From positions 640,001 through 704,000 of the forward strand of contig SMSO01000036.1 of NCBI GenBank assembly GCA_004764695.1: a stretch of 64,000 nt of DNA, given 5' to 3'. The first letter of the stretch is position 1. Each line of letters begins with the position of its first letter. The notes beneath the pieces were generated by a model. It saw only the letters and a program-made list of their open reading frames with translations. It ran no database searches and was not told where the DNA came from. Below are positions 33,002-44,864 of this stretch, in pieces. Origin of the DNA: Schizochytrium sp. TIO01. Its lineage: Eukaryota > Sar > Bigyra > Thraustochytrida > Thraustochytriidae. The position numbers and the translations under genes were made by a program.

Positions 33002-35073
33002 GTTTTAATTGATTGGGGCCTCTACCTGTACTCTGTTCTGATCGCAACGCCAATCCTCATAAGACATGGAGAACGCAGCAACCTAGATTCTGAAATGCCA
33101 TTCTTCTTGTTACTGTTATTGTTATTGCTGCTGCTGTAGTTTTGGCATTTGAAATGGTAAGAACACAGATACACGCAAAGAAAGAGCAATACAAAAGTAA
33201 ACACTTAAGGCAATGTGGCGTCAAGCTAGTTATCTTGATCGCGATGTTTGCTCCCTGTGTACTCAGTTACCCCGGGTTGCATGTCTTAATTGTTTCCACT
33301 TAATTCTGCTTAGTTTAAAATAGCTGGAATTCCAAGTCGCGGCAAAAACGAAAACTTTAGTTATCCGTCAAAGTGATTGATGTTCTTATACGTACAGAAG
33401 TACATCCTTCAATGAAGCTCGTGGCCTAGCATCACCAAGCAAACACAGCACTACGTCCTCTGGGTCTTAAATTTACTGGGCCGTGCTACTCTCAAGTCGC
33501 AAGAGGCTGATGTGAAGATTGCTTTGCTGCTTTTTTCCGCATTGGTCTGGAGGGCAAGAATGCACACTCTTACCTCGTTATTATCTACCTATCACCCCTG
33601 TTTTAACCTCCTCTCTGACTTCGTTCTGAACTCCTCCATAGAGCATGGAGACTCCATCCACCCTCTTTTAGTAGTTGGGCACTTTTGGTAGCTTGCCAAG
33701 AGGAATATGATGATCTACAACTTTTAAGACACGCAACCAAGCAAACCAAAAACTGAGTGAGTGAAGGAAAACAACTTTCGCACGCTCAATTTCGTTCATG
33801 TAATCGAAAACATAAAGCCAAATTCTTTTTAGATCATTTTGCTCCTGTTACTAGCTAGAGATACAATTTTTTAACGCGCTCAGGTGCTTTGACTCGGAAC
33901 TCTGTAATACCTGTTTATATACACTGACTTGTCAGACTATCAAATGATTACGCTGTAAGTATCAAAACGTTTAAAAAGGTATAAATCCACTGAACTGTAC
34001 TTGCCCATGCTATAGAAACTACTACTACATCGTTTACTATTATCAACGTTGAGAACTGATAGGCACCTAACCATAGACAAAGTAGAAACGACCCAACTTA
34101 CAGGTCTAACAAAGCATACAGGATATTTGTACTAAGGGAAGTAAGACGCGGAAATGACGTTGGCAAGGATTCCATACACTATGTCAAGTCTATAAAGTAA
34201 AAGGTAAAAACACGTAAGTTGTTATTTTCTGGTTAATTTTTCTAGAAGCTGTATCATGGAGTAAGCGACGACAAAGAACTGTGCTAAGAATGAGGAGTTT
34301 GCCAAAAGTTTCGTTCCAGAATCTTTCCTCCTTTCGTGGTTCTCATAGACTACGAAACGATTTCCATTATGCACCTGTTTTTTATCCCTGTGCAAGCAAA
34401 TTGTAAGATACGTGCAACAACAATGACGCCAGGAAAATGGCAGGATGCAAATACAGCAAATTTACGCAATAACAAACAACAACATCAACAGAGAAGAACA
34501 ACAGAATGAGTAGTGCAGACCACAATAAAAGCACTGGCCCGCTCGTTGGCAAAGCAGTAGAGTTGCATCCTGAAACGAGGCTGAAGAATTCTAAGATTCA
34601 TTCCGCAACGTAATACACAGTAAACAGCGATGTAGATTTACAAAAGGTAAAACCAACACCGAAGCAAAAAAGAAAGAAATCAATGAAGTTTGAGATTCAA
34701 CTCTGCACTTTGTTTCCGTGGCTCAATCTTTGTGTACATACATGCTCACGACATGGTTATTTAGATGAGCCACAATTAGTGCGAGGATAGAAATGCAGAG
34801 TTTTGCGGTGCATGCAAAATTCACCACAGCCTTTGGTCTTATCTTTGTTTTCGATTGATCACTTTTCACACCCAGAACTTCAAGGAGATAGCCGAGGTGG
34901 GACGCAAAACCACTCCCTTTGCTTTGACGGACGAGCACGACTCCTTGTAACGTGTACAGCAGCAATTGTCTACCCATGCGCAGGTGGGAATAGAAACATA
35001 TAACCCGCGCTTCGAACATGCAAATGAACACAAGAAGGGACCAACTTGAGTCTTGCATGGGACGAGGAGGGGT
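33002..35073. other. Convergent intergenic region
   Basis: AT-rich 2.1 kb between the RPC4 (+) and PKG (-) stop codons. No gene recognised. Open frames that enter the PKG coding region from here are shadows. Confidence 0.6.
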
Positions 35074-37506
35074 TTAGAAATCAGCATCCCAGTGAGTTCC
35101 GGTGGACTTGTAAGGTTCAACATAGTCATCTTCTGGGTACTCATCAAAGTTAGAAGTATCGAGGTTGTCTCTAATGGGCGGAACCCAAGGAGCCTTGACA
35201 CGCTTTCGCTTAAGCTCATTCCAGTCAATTGACTTAAACCATGGGTGAAGCTTGATTTCACCAGTACCACCAGATAAAGATCCTAACCTCTGGTGTGCAT
35301 CACGCACAAGTAGGTGCAAAACGAGGTCGCGTGCCTTCTCCGGGAAGCGGCGTGGAAAGTCGATCTTGCCTCGAACAATGTTTTTGCAAATAACCATGTG
35401 GTCACCCCCATGTGGATCGGCAAAAGGCGATGCACCAGTCAGCATCTCAAAAATAAGAATACCAATTGCCCAGTTGTCAACGGCTTGGTTGTGACCTTTA
35501 CCTAAAACGAGCTCAGGAGCAAGGTACTCGGGGGTACCACAGAGCGTGTAGGTCTTGTCTGCTACCTTCTTGGCAAAACCAAAATCAACAACTTTGATGT
35601 AACCATCGTCACTAATCATTAGATTTTCAGGCTTGAGATCGCGATAAACGATTGTAAGGCCGTGAAGGTACTCCATGGCATCTAACACACATGCGGCATA
35701 GAAACGAGCATCTGCGTTGCCAAGTGCACCGCCGCGGATGTGTAAGAGAGTAAACAACTCGCCGCCAAGCACCACTTCAAGCAGGAAGTAGAGCGAGTGT
35801 TTGTCACGGAAAGTCTTGTAAAGCTTAAGAATAAAAGGATGGTCACATTCCATGAGGATGTTCTTTTCGTTCATGACGTTCTTTTGCTGACGGTAAGCAA
35901 CGATTTGGGCCTTTTGCAGCATTTTCAATGCGTAGGTGCGTCCGAGTTTCTCACAAGAAACCAGCCGAACGCGGCCAAATGTCCCGGTACCAAGGGTTTG
36001 CATAATCTTGAGGTCACTAAGCTTAAGGGTTTCCTCCACCATGGATACCTGCCTTTTCACGACGGCCTCCATCTGGTCATCACGCTCGTCAAGTTCACGC
36101 TTCATAATCTTTTGCAGAGGTCCGAGCAACTTTTCAAAGGCCGCACGGTCCATTGTGAGGCACACAAGCTCATCTGAGGTAGCCACGACGTTGGCAGCAC
36201 GAGGCTCATCCTTAAGGAGAGCACCTTCTCCAAAGTACTCGCCAGCAGTAAGCTCCGCCACGTCAGTTGGACCACCGAGGCCTACACCATCCATGTTCTT
36301 CGTGACCTTGGCTGTGCCCTCGCGAATGAGGTAAAATTTGGAGCCCGGATCATTTTGACGAATAATAACGTCGTTTTTCAAGAAACGTTCTTCCTTGAGA
36401 GCCTGCATCATCTTGTTAAGTTCAGATGCAGAAAGCTGAGAAAACATAGGAATAGTGCCGATGACACGAAGACCAAGATTGGTGTCAAGTACCTTGCGAA
36501 GAGGCCCAAGAATGCCAAGAAAGGCATCACGGTCAAGCACGAGGCACTCAACATCTGTAATAGCAATAACGTTGGCAGCGCGGGGTTCATCCATGAGGAG
36601 TGCACGCTCACCAAAGTATTCACCTTCAGAAAGAATGATATCGTACGATGACTGCCTTGAGCCGGCGCGAGTGCATTTGACCTGTCCATTCTTAATCATG
36701 AAAAATACGCTACCTTCATCACCCTTGCGAAGGATTGTTTCACCAGCTTTGAAGCGTACAGTCTCGACAGCATCGGAAACACGGTTGACTTGCTCCTCGG
36801 AAAGCTGTTCAAGGAGTGAGACACGACGGAGTGCCTTGCGAATGTCTTGTTGCTTCTTTGCTTCATTGCCAGCAATAATGTGGCGGAAGTGAGAGCGCTC
36901 AAGGCACCAAACCGTGGCATCTGCGAGGCAGCGCACAGTGGCTGCGCGAGGGCAATTGTAGAGGAGCGCAAGCTCACCAAACGAGTCCCCAGCCCCACAA
37001 GTGCCAACCTCCTCCTCGTTTACCTCAAAGCTGAATCTCCCTTCTTCAACAATGTAAAAGACATTACCAGTGTCACCCTGGCTAATGAGCTCAGTTCCTT
37101 CCTCAACATCGGCACTGGTGAGCGCATTAAGGATGAGCTTAAGTTGGTCCTCGGTGAGGTCACGGAAGAGAATATTATTTTCGAGGGCGCTTGTAAGAAG
37201 GATTTCCTGGGCTTCGGTCTTTTCCACAAGTGCCTGATCGAAGGACTTGAGTTCTGAGCTGCTGGGTTGGATGCTCTCGTCAAAGATATCTCCTCTACGT
37301 TTGGCGTTGAGTGCAAGGTGAATTTTACTGTCTGCCCTGAGTGTGTCCACGGCACGTTCACCACCTTCGTAGTCTACGTATTCCTCTGTGATGGGGGCCG
37401 AGGCCAAACTTTTGGCTGTATTCTTCTTGCTAGGCTTTTTCAAAGACCGTACCTCGGGTCGGGGCACGTCCAGCGTGTCTACCTCCTGCGATTGTGTGCA
37501 GCCCAT
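35074..37506 (-). CDS. cGMP-dependent protein kinase with three CNB domains
   Basis: 810 residues, one exon. Three CNB domains lie in tandem at about 112-222, 230-345 and 352-470. Their phosphate-binding cassettes are FGELALLYNCPRAATV, FGERALLMDEPRAANV and FGEGALLKDEPRAANV, all with the essential Arg (187, 309, 436). The first also has the Thr190 that favours cGMP. The AGC kinase domain spans about 499-757: GTGTFGRV, YALKML with Lys528, YRDLKPEN (Asp623), DFGFAKK and TLCGTPEY. An AGC tail follows with FDEYPEDD and a final HWDADF, close to the WDIDF end typical of PKG. The start MGCTQS predicts myristoylation at Gly2 and palmitoylation at Cys3, so membrane attachment is likely. Animal PKG has two CNB domains; three or more are known in some protist PKGs. 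A 17-copy TCAG repeat lies about 200 bp upstream, in the promoter or leader. Confidence 0.95.
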   Translation of the reverse strand: MGCTQSQEVDTLDVPRPEVRSLKKPSKKNTAKSLASAPITEEYVDYEGGERAVDTLRADSKIHLALNAKRRGDIFDESIQPSSSELKSFDQALVEKTEAQEILLTSALENNILFRDLTEDQLKLILNALTSADVEEGTELISQGDTGNVFYIVEEGRFSFEVNEEEVGTCGAGDSFGELALLYNCPRAATVRCLADATVWCLERSHFRHIIAGNEAKKQQDIRKALRRVSLLEQLSEEQVNRVSDAVETVRFKAGETILRKGDEGSVFFMIKNGQVKCTRAGSRQSSYDIILSEGEYFGERALLMDEPRAANVIAITDVECLVLDRDAFLGILGPLRKVLDTNLGLRVIGTIPMFSQLSASELNKMMQALKEERFLKNDVIIRQNDPGSKFYLIREGTAKVTKNMDGVGLGGPTDVAELTAGEYFGEGALLKDEPRAANVVATSDELVCLTMDRAAFEKLLGPLQKIMKRELDERDDQMEAVVKRQVSMVEETLKLSDLKIMQTLGTGTFGRVRLVSCEKLGRTYALKMLQKAQIVAYRQQKNVMNEKNILMECDHPFILKLYKTFRDKHSLYFLLEVVLGGELFTLLHIRGGALGNADARFYAACVLDAMEYLHGLTIVYRDLKPENLMISDDGYIKVVDFGFAKKVADKTYTLCGTPEYLAPELVLGKGHNQAVDNWAIGILIFEMLTGASPFADPHGGDHMVICKNIVRGKIDFPRRFPEKARDLVLHLLVRDAHQRLGSLSGGTGEIKLHPWFKSIDWNELKRKRVKAPWVPPIRDNLDTSNFDEYPEDDYVEPYKSTGTHWDADF

Positions 37507-37703
37507 CTTTTGCTATTCTGTTTAGTAAAACGTCTCCGCTGCGTCAGTTCGTTCAAGCGTCGCACGCTAAGCGACACAATGCCCACCCGGCGAGATAAAA
37601 AGCAATGATGATGGAACTGACGGGGCCAGATGCAACGCGAGGTTCACGAACTCGGTGCTCGTGCTTCTGTGTGTTTTATTGAACACAGTTATGTAATCGA
37701 TTT

Positions 37704-37772
37704 GTCAGTCAGTCAGTCAGTCAGTCAGTCAGTCAGTCAGTCAGTCAGTCAGTCAGTCAGTCAGTCAGTCAG
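37704..37772. repeat. (TCAG)n microsatellite upstream of PKG
   Basis: About 17 perfect TCAG/GTCA copies, roughly 200 bp before the PKG start codon. It generates an artificial Ser-Val-Ser-Gln frame on the plus strand. Confidence 0.95.
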
Positions 37773-39360
37773 CCAATTTGTCAGTCAACAAACAGGTCAA
37801 CTGCTCCTTGCCAACTCGGGCTTCTGCTCGCGGTCACTCCGCCCGAGCGCCGTGCCTCTGATTGACCGAGTGATTGATGTTTGTTATGCACAGAGAGGAG
37901 GAGTGCACGTGTATAATCAAAATATGTGAAGCCACTTCCTAAGCGCTACGTACTGATAACACTAGCTCACCTGCAGCACGTGCACGTCGGTGCGCGAGTG
38001 CGCTGTGCAGGACGATCAATGCCGCTGGAGCTCTACCTGATGGTGCGAAGGGGGAGGCGAGGGGAGCCTGCGTGGCAGTCCTTGCCTTCAATTTCCTTCG
38101 CGTTGACCTCTTTGCGTGGGTGAGCAAGCGAGCAAGCTAGCTCCGCGCCTCGATTGGTTTTTCCAGAGACCTGGCTTTGTCTGTCTTTATTTCTTTCTGT
38201 CATCGTGACTTACTTACTTATTTATTTAATTTCTAAATTAATAAATGATTCATAAAAAAAGGTTTTACTTTAGAATACGCTCATCGTTGCTATCTTCCCT
38301 AATTGAAAAAAATAAAATGTTTCTTCCCTTAAACACTACCTAGGAAATACTTTGATTATATGTCAATACGAGGCCTGTGTATTCTGCTCTCTACTTCCCT
38401 GCTCTTCTGTGTGTAGAGAAGTTGTTCAATTTGGGAAGTGTAATGACGCCCTTCAGAATTAGGATCAGACAAACAACCTGACGGAAACAATACACCAACA
38501 ACTTGTAACAGCGAAGACCCTCTCCCACTTTGGCAATGTCTCATGTCATGGAAGCAAGAGTAGGCTGCCTTTCCCAGTAAGCAATCAATCACTCAATTAA
38601 CTCCAAATAGAAATCAATATTCATGTATGTTGATAGTGGATCACATCACCACCATTAACAATTCATCGATAAGTCAACTTTTTCTGTGTTGATCAATTCT
38701 TCACCAATCAACAAGGACCGGAAAATGAATAATCGAAGGGGACCTCCCTCCATCAAACAAGAGCTTACCTTTCTTCTGCAAGTGTAATGAGCGCAGCCAG
38801 GTGTCTCTCACTTGATGCGATAATTGCAAGCACCCAGGGATGGCAGCCTGGCTGAGGATGAATCACGATAACTTAGTCATTCAAGTTATTCACGTGCTTA
38901 TCCATCTTCTTTCACTCTCTGATTGACTTTTTAAATTTAAAAGTATAAAATAAAATAAAGTTTACCAGCAACAACAATCCTATGCCTGTCTATTATTGCC
39001 AATAGTCAAAACCTTGACTATTTATATATTCATTTCTTTATTTTTTAATAACATTATTTATAAATAGGATAAGGTGCGTGAAAGTGAGAATTTTCCAGTT
39101 GTTTCTTCCTCCTCCAAATCGCATATTAACCTTGTATCAATTAGTCCTGTGCAAAAACAAAATTAATCGCACCTTCGCGCCGCGCTTGACGAAGCTTGAA
39201 GTTCAATAAAAAATGTGAGCGAAAATAGTGTCGCGTTCGCTGTTCATCCTACTGCTGCTTCGAGCTTCGGTTGCTTACTTAGGTAGACCTCTGGGGGAGG
39301 TTGAACTTGAGGTCGTATACTCAGATCGGGCCGCATAGGCGCACGCTCATGCTTGAGTGC

Positions 39361-39375
39361 GTGTGTGTGTGTGTG
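39361..39375. repeat. (GT)n microsatellite
   Basis: Seven and a half GT units. Confidence 0.85.
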
Positions 39376-42300
39376 CAGGGAGAGTACTCCTAGTACTACC
39401 TTGTTGACCCAAGTTACGATTATTGATTCTTCTTCTCTTTTTTCATACCTTTATTTTATATAATTTCTTTTTATCTCTTCAACATGCTTGGTAAGAATAA
39501 ATTCTCAAGAGCGAAGATGCGACGATGATGCAGTGTAGTACTTACATCGGACAATTCATGAAAAAAACTTCAGGCATTGCGAAAGCCAGCTCTTGCTCTG
39601 CCACCTGGCTTTGAGAGCCTGACAATAATCTGTTGTAGAACACAGGACACCGCTCTTTCAAGCTCAACCTAGTGCAATTTATACTACAGCTTGTGAGAAA
39701 TTCTTCGTAGGGTAACTAGGCGAATTAAAGTAACTTCTTGAATCTTACCTTCGCGATTTCGATTAAATATGCGTCTTTCATGTCACGCATCTGAATTTGC
39801 TTCTTTGCTTGATATTGCCCACAAGAAACCCACTCTAGATCACAACATAAAATCTAAATCATAATACAAAATATAGGAATCATCCTTAGCGTTAATGTAA
39901 ATTTGCAGGCTTTAAGGAAATGCGACAATGTCAGCACTCCCGCCAGCTTAGGTATACCTCTGATTTAGACATTCTAAAAAGCAACCGCAGCTTTAGTTTC
40001 TTATCTTCTTGCCGTCGCGTTCTAATCAAACTCAACGAGGATCGTGAGCATCACCTTGATAACAAACATGCATAGGTAGCTCTAATAGTTCGACCATCTT
40101 TTAGGTTCGCAACAATTCGAGTGAATGAGAACCCATCCCTTGCATAGCAATCCAAATCTTTCTTTTTCTTTTTCTTTGTCTTTTTCTTTTTTTGTAAAAT
40201 AATGCTTTAGCATTGATTAGAGTGGCGCACGTCATGCCAATCCATGCCAGTCGCCAAGCTGATACCAGAGAATCATCACTGCATTGCAATTTTTGCAAAA
40301 ACCCGGACCACGTGGCAACCAACGGCAATGTCAGCCATATTGTAGAGCCGGGTCCCGGCCTCGGCCCCTTCACGCGTGGTGCACCTGTCCTAAAACCTTG
40401 TAGTCGCTGTGGGCTTCTTTCTAAAGCACTTGCAGACTCTCACTTCTAAGTTATTAGCTAATGTTATAATGGAAAGGCTCCTGTGCAAAATCTGTTTCCA
40501 CCTCTACTCCAATTGAATGGGTAACAACTTATGAAACAACTTCTACTATTACCTACCTTTGTAAAAGCCTCCGAAACACTCTAGTATTTGCCACCTCCTC
40601 CCATGTATTGGCTTCTGAAATATTTAAATCCAGGTAGGTACCTGACCATCATGATTTTATACATTTCGCGCGTGCCAATTTCGATTCCTGGTTCAATTCC
40701 TTTGATTTTTCAAGACTAGCTACCTTCGTGAATAAGAAAAGAGCAGATTTTTCTGCTGCATGGGTTTTCATCACTCAACCTAATTTTAGGTGAGTCAATG
40801 TTGGTTTAATGCCTACTTAGCCAAGGCTTTGAAGGGTTTTCCGATGGACTTCAAGTTCCCGAGGACGCGGGACCGCGCCGCGTGCACCTGATGAGTAGTA
40901 TAGCCTACGCCCAAGACTCCAGTGTGTCTCTTCACTACTGTCAACTTTCATACGAACTTGTCGTCTCATCAATATTAGCTCGTATTTAACGGTGCTCGGT
41001 TAATTCATGTGTCGAGCCCCTTCCGCGCTGTAATCACATTGATTCTTTGTCTCCTCCTTTCTCACTGTGTTTTTATTCCCTCTGTACACACTGGGCCGCA
41101 TTGTGAGTGTAAACCTATAAAAAAAAAGATGAGAATTTGCCCAGTGGGGAGGAGCGGAAGTGGGGCCCACAGCTGTAAGGGTAGACTTGGAGTGTGTTGT
41201 AGGACTCCGAAAGAAGAGACTTTTTTGATATTGTACTTTTAATCATCATAGCCCAGGCACTAGCTACGATAGGCGCGAATTTGGGTGATCATGTTCTTGA
41301 TAATCAATGCCCACCAGCTCTACGATTTACCCCCATAAGCGCTCACCGCTAGGATAAATTGTATTTAGTATTGTTAGAAAGTGAACGAAATTGCTCACAG
41401 TATCCTTCAAAGTGTCCACTTTGTGCATGGCACGTATAAACTGAGAGATTAATATTGTAAAACTTGGTTGATACGGTGTTTGATGATGATGCACTGTCTT
41501 CATATGCGATATAATTTGTGCAGCCATTGTGCATTAGAAATCGGTTATTTTACTATTGTTCAGACATAGGTGGGACGTCTGAGTCACTAGTTTTACTTGG
41601 TCTTCTCCAAAGAAAAGGGAAAGCACAGTACGCTGATATGATTGTAGTGCTTGAGAAGCTAGCCGCCTTAAACATAGGAGTTTCAGTTTTCGGATGAGGA
41701 GTGTCGTTTTCATTCGTGTCCCGTGCTATGTGTTCAAGTTGTGGAGATCAAACCAAAAACCAATCCCGCAAGTACCTTGAAGGTTACAGCAAATAAAAGA
41801 ACGGATCTCAAATTGTGGTCAAAGTCTAGTCGTTGTTGCGTTTGTTCCGAACATAACAACTTAAGATTGAAAGAACATCGGTACTGACACTGCGGAAACA
41901 AAATCCCGTGTGTAAACAAAGGCGTAGAGTGGCTTTGAAAGTGTTTTCTGCCTAGTTTAGTTAAACGATATGTTTAACAACAAACCTAATTGAGCGCTGC
42001 GCGATCTGCTAGCGGACTAATGGCTCAACTCGGCAGCTGGCCAACCAATGCAATTGCCTAGGTACCTAGTCCTGTTTAAGCTGCTTCAAAATCCATTTAA
42101 ATGCATCCTTCCAAGGAGTACTAATACTACTACTGATAGAAGCGTTTAAAAAATTGAAATAACTTATCGGGACAAAAACAAAACAAAAAGGCTCCTGGAT
42201 TTGAAGGCATTAGTATGCATAGTCAATATTCATTGACATAAACAACTTGGTGAAGGGACTTTCTCTTCTCCATCATTTTTACCCTATTTCCGGTCGATTA

Positions 42301-42636
42301 AAAAATATTACAAGTTTCGAGTAAGCTTTTTTTGAATATCAAAAGGGATTATTAGACTTAGCAGTTATTTTAGAATAACCCCTATTGCTGATACTCAATA
42401 CTACCTAGGTAGGTAACAATCTTACCCTTCTTCTAATGATTCTGGTAGAATTACTTAAATGAGTAAAATGAATCCATGAAGCTGCAAGTTCAAGTCGAGT
42501 CGAGAATACGACAGTGTGCACCAATTCTCAAGTTTAAAGCTGCTGCAATTAGAAGGGACGGTACCTATACCTATACCTATAAGGCACGACTGCAATTGCG
42601 AGCATTCAGTCATTTCTTTTGTTCCAGCTTTTAAAC

Positions 42637-42969
42637 TTATGTTGCTTTGTGCAATAAAATACTAGTGGTGTCTTCTGATAGCGTAGGTAGATAGTTGTTC
42701 TCTAACTTCTCAAGGATTAACATGGGGTATTCAATACCAACCTCGTCATGACTTAGCAAATGCCACTGATCGGAAGTTAGTCAGATAGGTGCTGTTGCAA
42801 ACCAGCAACGGGCTAGCATACCAACCAACCAGTGAATGACAGTCATGTCGCAATCCAAAGGTTCTTCTTTCAGCGTTGCGATGCCTTTCGTGTTCTCTAT
42901 GAAAGCAAGAGTGCCCTCTTTCACTAATTTCTGAGCACCCAGTAGGGATGCAGTAGAAACATCCAACTC
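42637..42969 (-). pseudogene. Interrupted reading frame, possible gene fragment
   Basis: On the minus strand a single frame runs for about 110 codons from an acceptor-like ctcctag at 42970-42976 to a TAA at 42637-42639. One in-frame TGA at 42781-42783 breaks it. The first part includes STASLLGAQKLVKEGTLAFI and MTVIHWLVGMLARCW. After the TGA the same frame continues as DQWHLLSHDEVGIEYPMLIL and LEKLENNYLPTLSED. The continuation past the stop is what suggests former coding. No start codon or family is recognised, and a chance open frame is possible. Confidence 0.3.
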
Positions 42970-44864
42970 CTAGGAGGGACGCGCGCGGGAAGTTCATTCA
43001 GCATGGCTTGACCTCAGCAAGGAAACTTGAGGGGTCAAGGTTCTTTTTTTAATGCAATCTTTCTATGCTCTGAATGCAACCCACGTCCGTCACGGTTGTG
43101 GTTTGTTCATTTAGTAGCTAGTAGAACTATGATGGGTAAGTTCGGTGTTTGAGCTGCGCACACCGAAGGAATAAAACCACAATGATATTCTAAGTAGTAC
43201 CTAGTAGCTACCCTACCTACATTCCTACCTGCAAATGCACCATTACCTGCTACAGAGTTGAACAGTGATGCTTCTAGTTGATATTTTATACACTACGAGC
43301 ACTTTTACAGACTGAAATTACTAATACGAGTTAGTCATAAGATTTATGACTTCAGAGTATGAAGATCGAGGATTACAAGTAGATCTTTAAGGTTCTCTTC
43401 CTCTGGCATCTATTGTAAGAGCGAACTCTCCTTGTGATCGTTTTAGTCCGATGAATAAGTGAATTTTGTATAATAATCTTGCAATAATATAATAGTTTGC
43501 TTCAGTATTCTCTATGAAAACTCTTTTTGGTAACCTACAAGTACATACAGCAAGCAAAATTCACTCCTGAAGTTTAGGCTTGTAAAATGACTAATATATT
43601 CAGAAGTTAAAGAGCATTTTGCTCATGGTCTTCACAAAAACACAGGTAAGAATCTATATTTAATATTGATGTCCTTGTGTAACCCAGATTGCGTATTATA
43701 TGAACCGCGAGCAGGGGTCTGTATAATTTAAAAGCGAGCAAACGTAGTATTCCACTTCGACTTATAAAAAGGCGTTCATGTTGCGATTTCACAAAAGTAT
43801 ATATTGGCTGAGACACCAGAGACCGTTTGTTATCATTGGGTTACTTCCTAAGCAACCCCATTTTTGTTTTAACTCCCATCAAATCAAATGTATTTTCAAA
43901 GGTATTAACATATAGATTATACTAAGGTTCGGCTACAATTTTAACATTAACTCTTCTTTGATACAAGAGAATTTCTGCAGCATTGTACAGTACAGATTAA
44001 CTTTGAGTTCATCAGAAACCATTAGGCCATGAAAGCTGGCTTGAACGCGCAGAGAATGGGAGAAAGCATCCAGATACGAGGTGCCAAATACTCCTCTTCA
44101 ACTTACAGTATATGAATATACGCTTTAATACACATGAATTCTGTTGATGCCCTAGTAAAGCTAAACACTCTTTAGATTATGACATAAGATGAACACAGCG
44201 TAAGTATTTCATTCACACTGGGAATAATAAGGTCTCCATTTTAGTTGGAAGTGACCAAAGATTGTCTGGAAATCTTGGGAAATTGCACAACCTTCTCGCT
44301 GCTGAGATTACCAATTGAACTTTGTGGGCAAGAGATTACCAAAGGTCTTGGTATACTATTATTAAATCCGAAACTATTGAATATGATAAGAACTAAACAA
44401 TAAGATAGAACGGGGTAGGCCGAGGAAATTCAAGAGTGAAAGTACACTAGATATTCAAAGAAATATGTAAGGACAAACCTGGATTTGTGGTTGAGGAAGC
44501 ACGTTAACCAAACCTCTGAGTTGTATGCAATACAGATGAAGGCTATCTTAGTCTTTTAATTTGAATATAAAGTAGCTCACCTGGGAAGGCCAACAGATCA
44601 CTGACTCTATAAGTCTAAAAGAACATTGCCTTTTTAGGTGTCTTATTATGCATTCAAAGTTCCGAGTCTCAATTTTACATTCAGCATCAGGCTGCTCAGG
44701 GGTTAGCTTTCAGTATTCGCATGAGAATAAGGGTTTACAAAATCAAGTATATAGCTTTGAGATTCTTTCTTTGAATAGTGTCTGTCACCGTTCGTTCTGC
44801 ATCTGTGGTATCTAGTTTCAAAGAATGCTCTGATTGATCTCAAAAACATACCCTAAATATAAAT

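Noticed and set aside
41734-41919. Minus-strand frame with a hydrophobic stretch, extendable by a 50-nt putative intron
   Set aside because: Two different continuations are equally open, there is no ATG and no family, so it is not distinguishable from chance.
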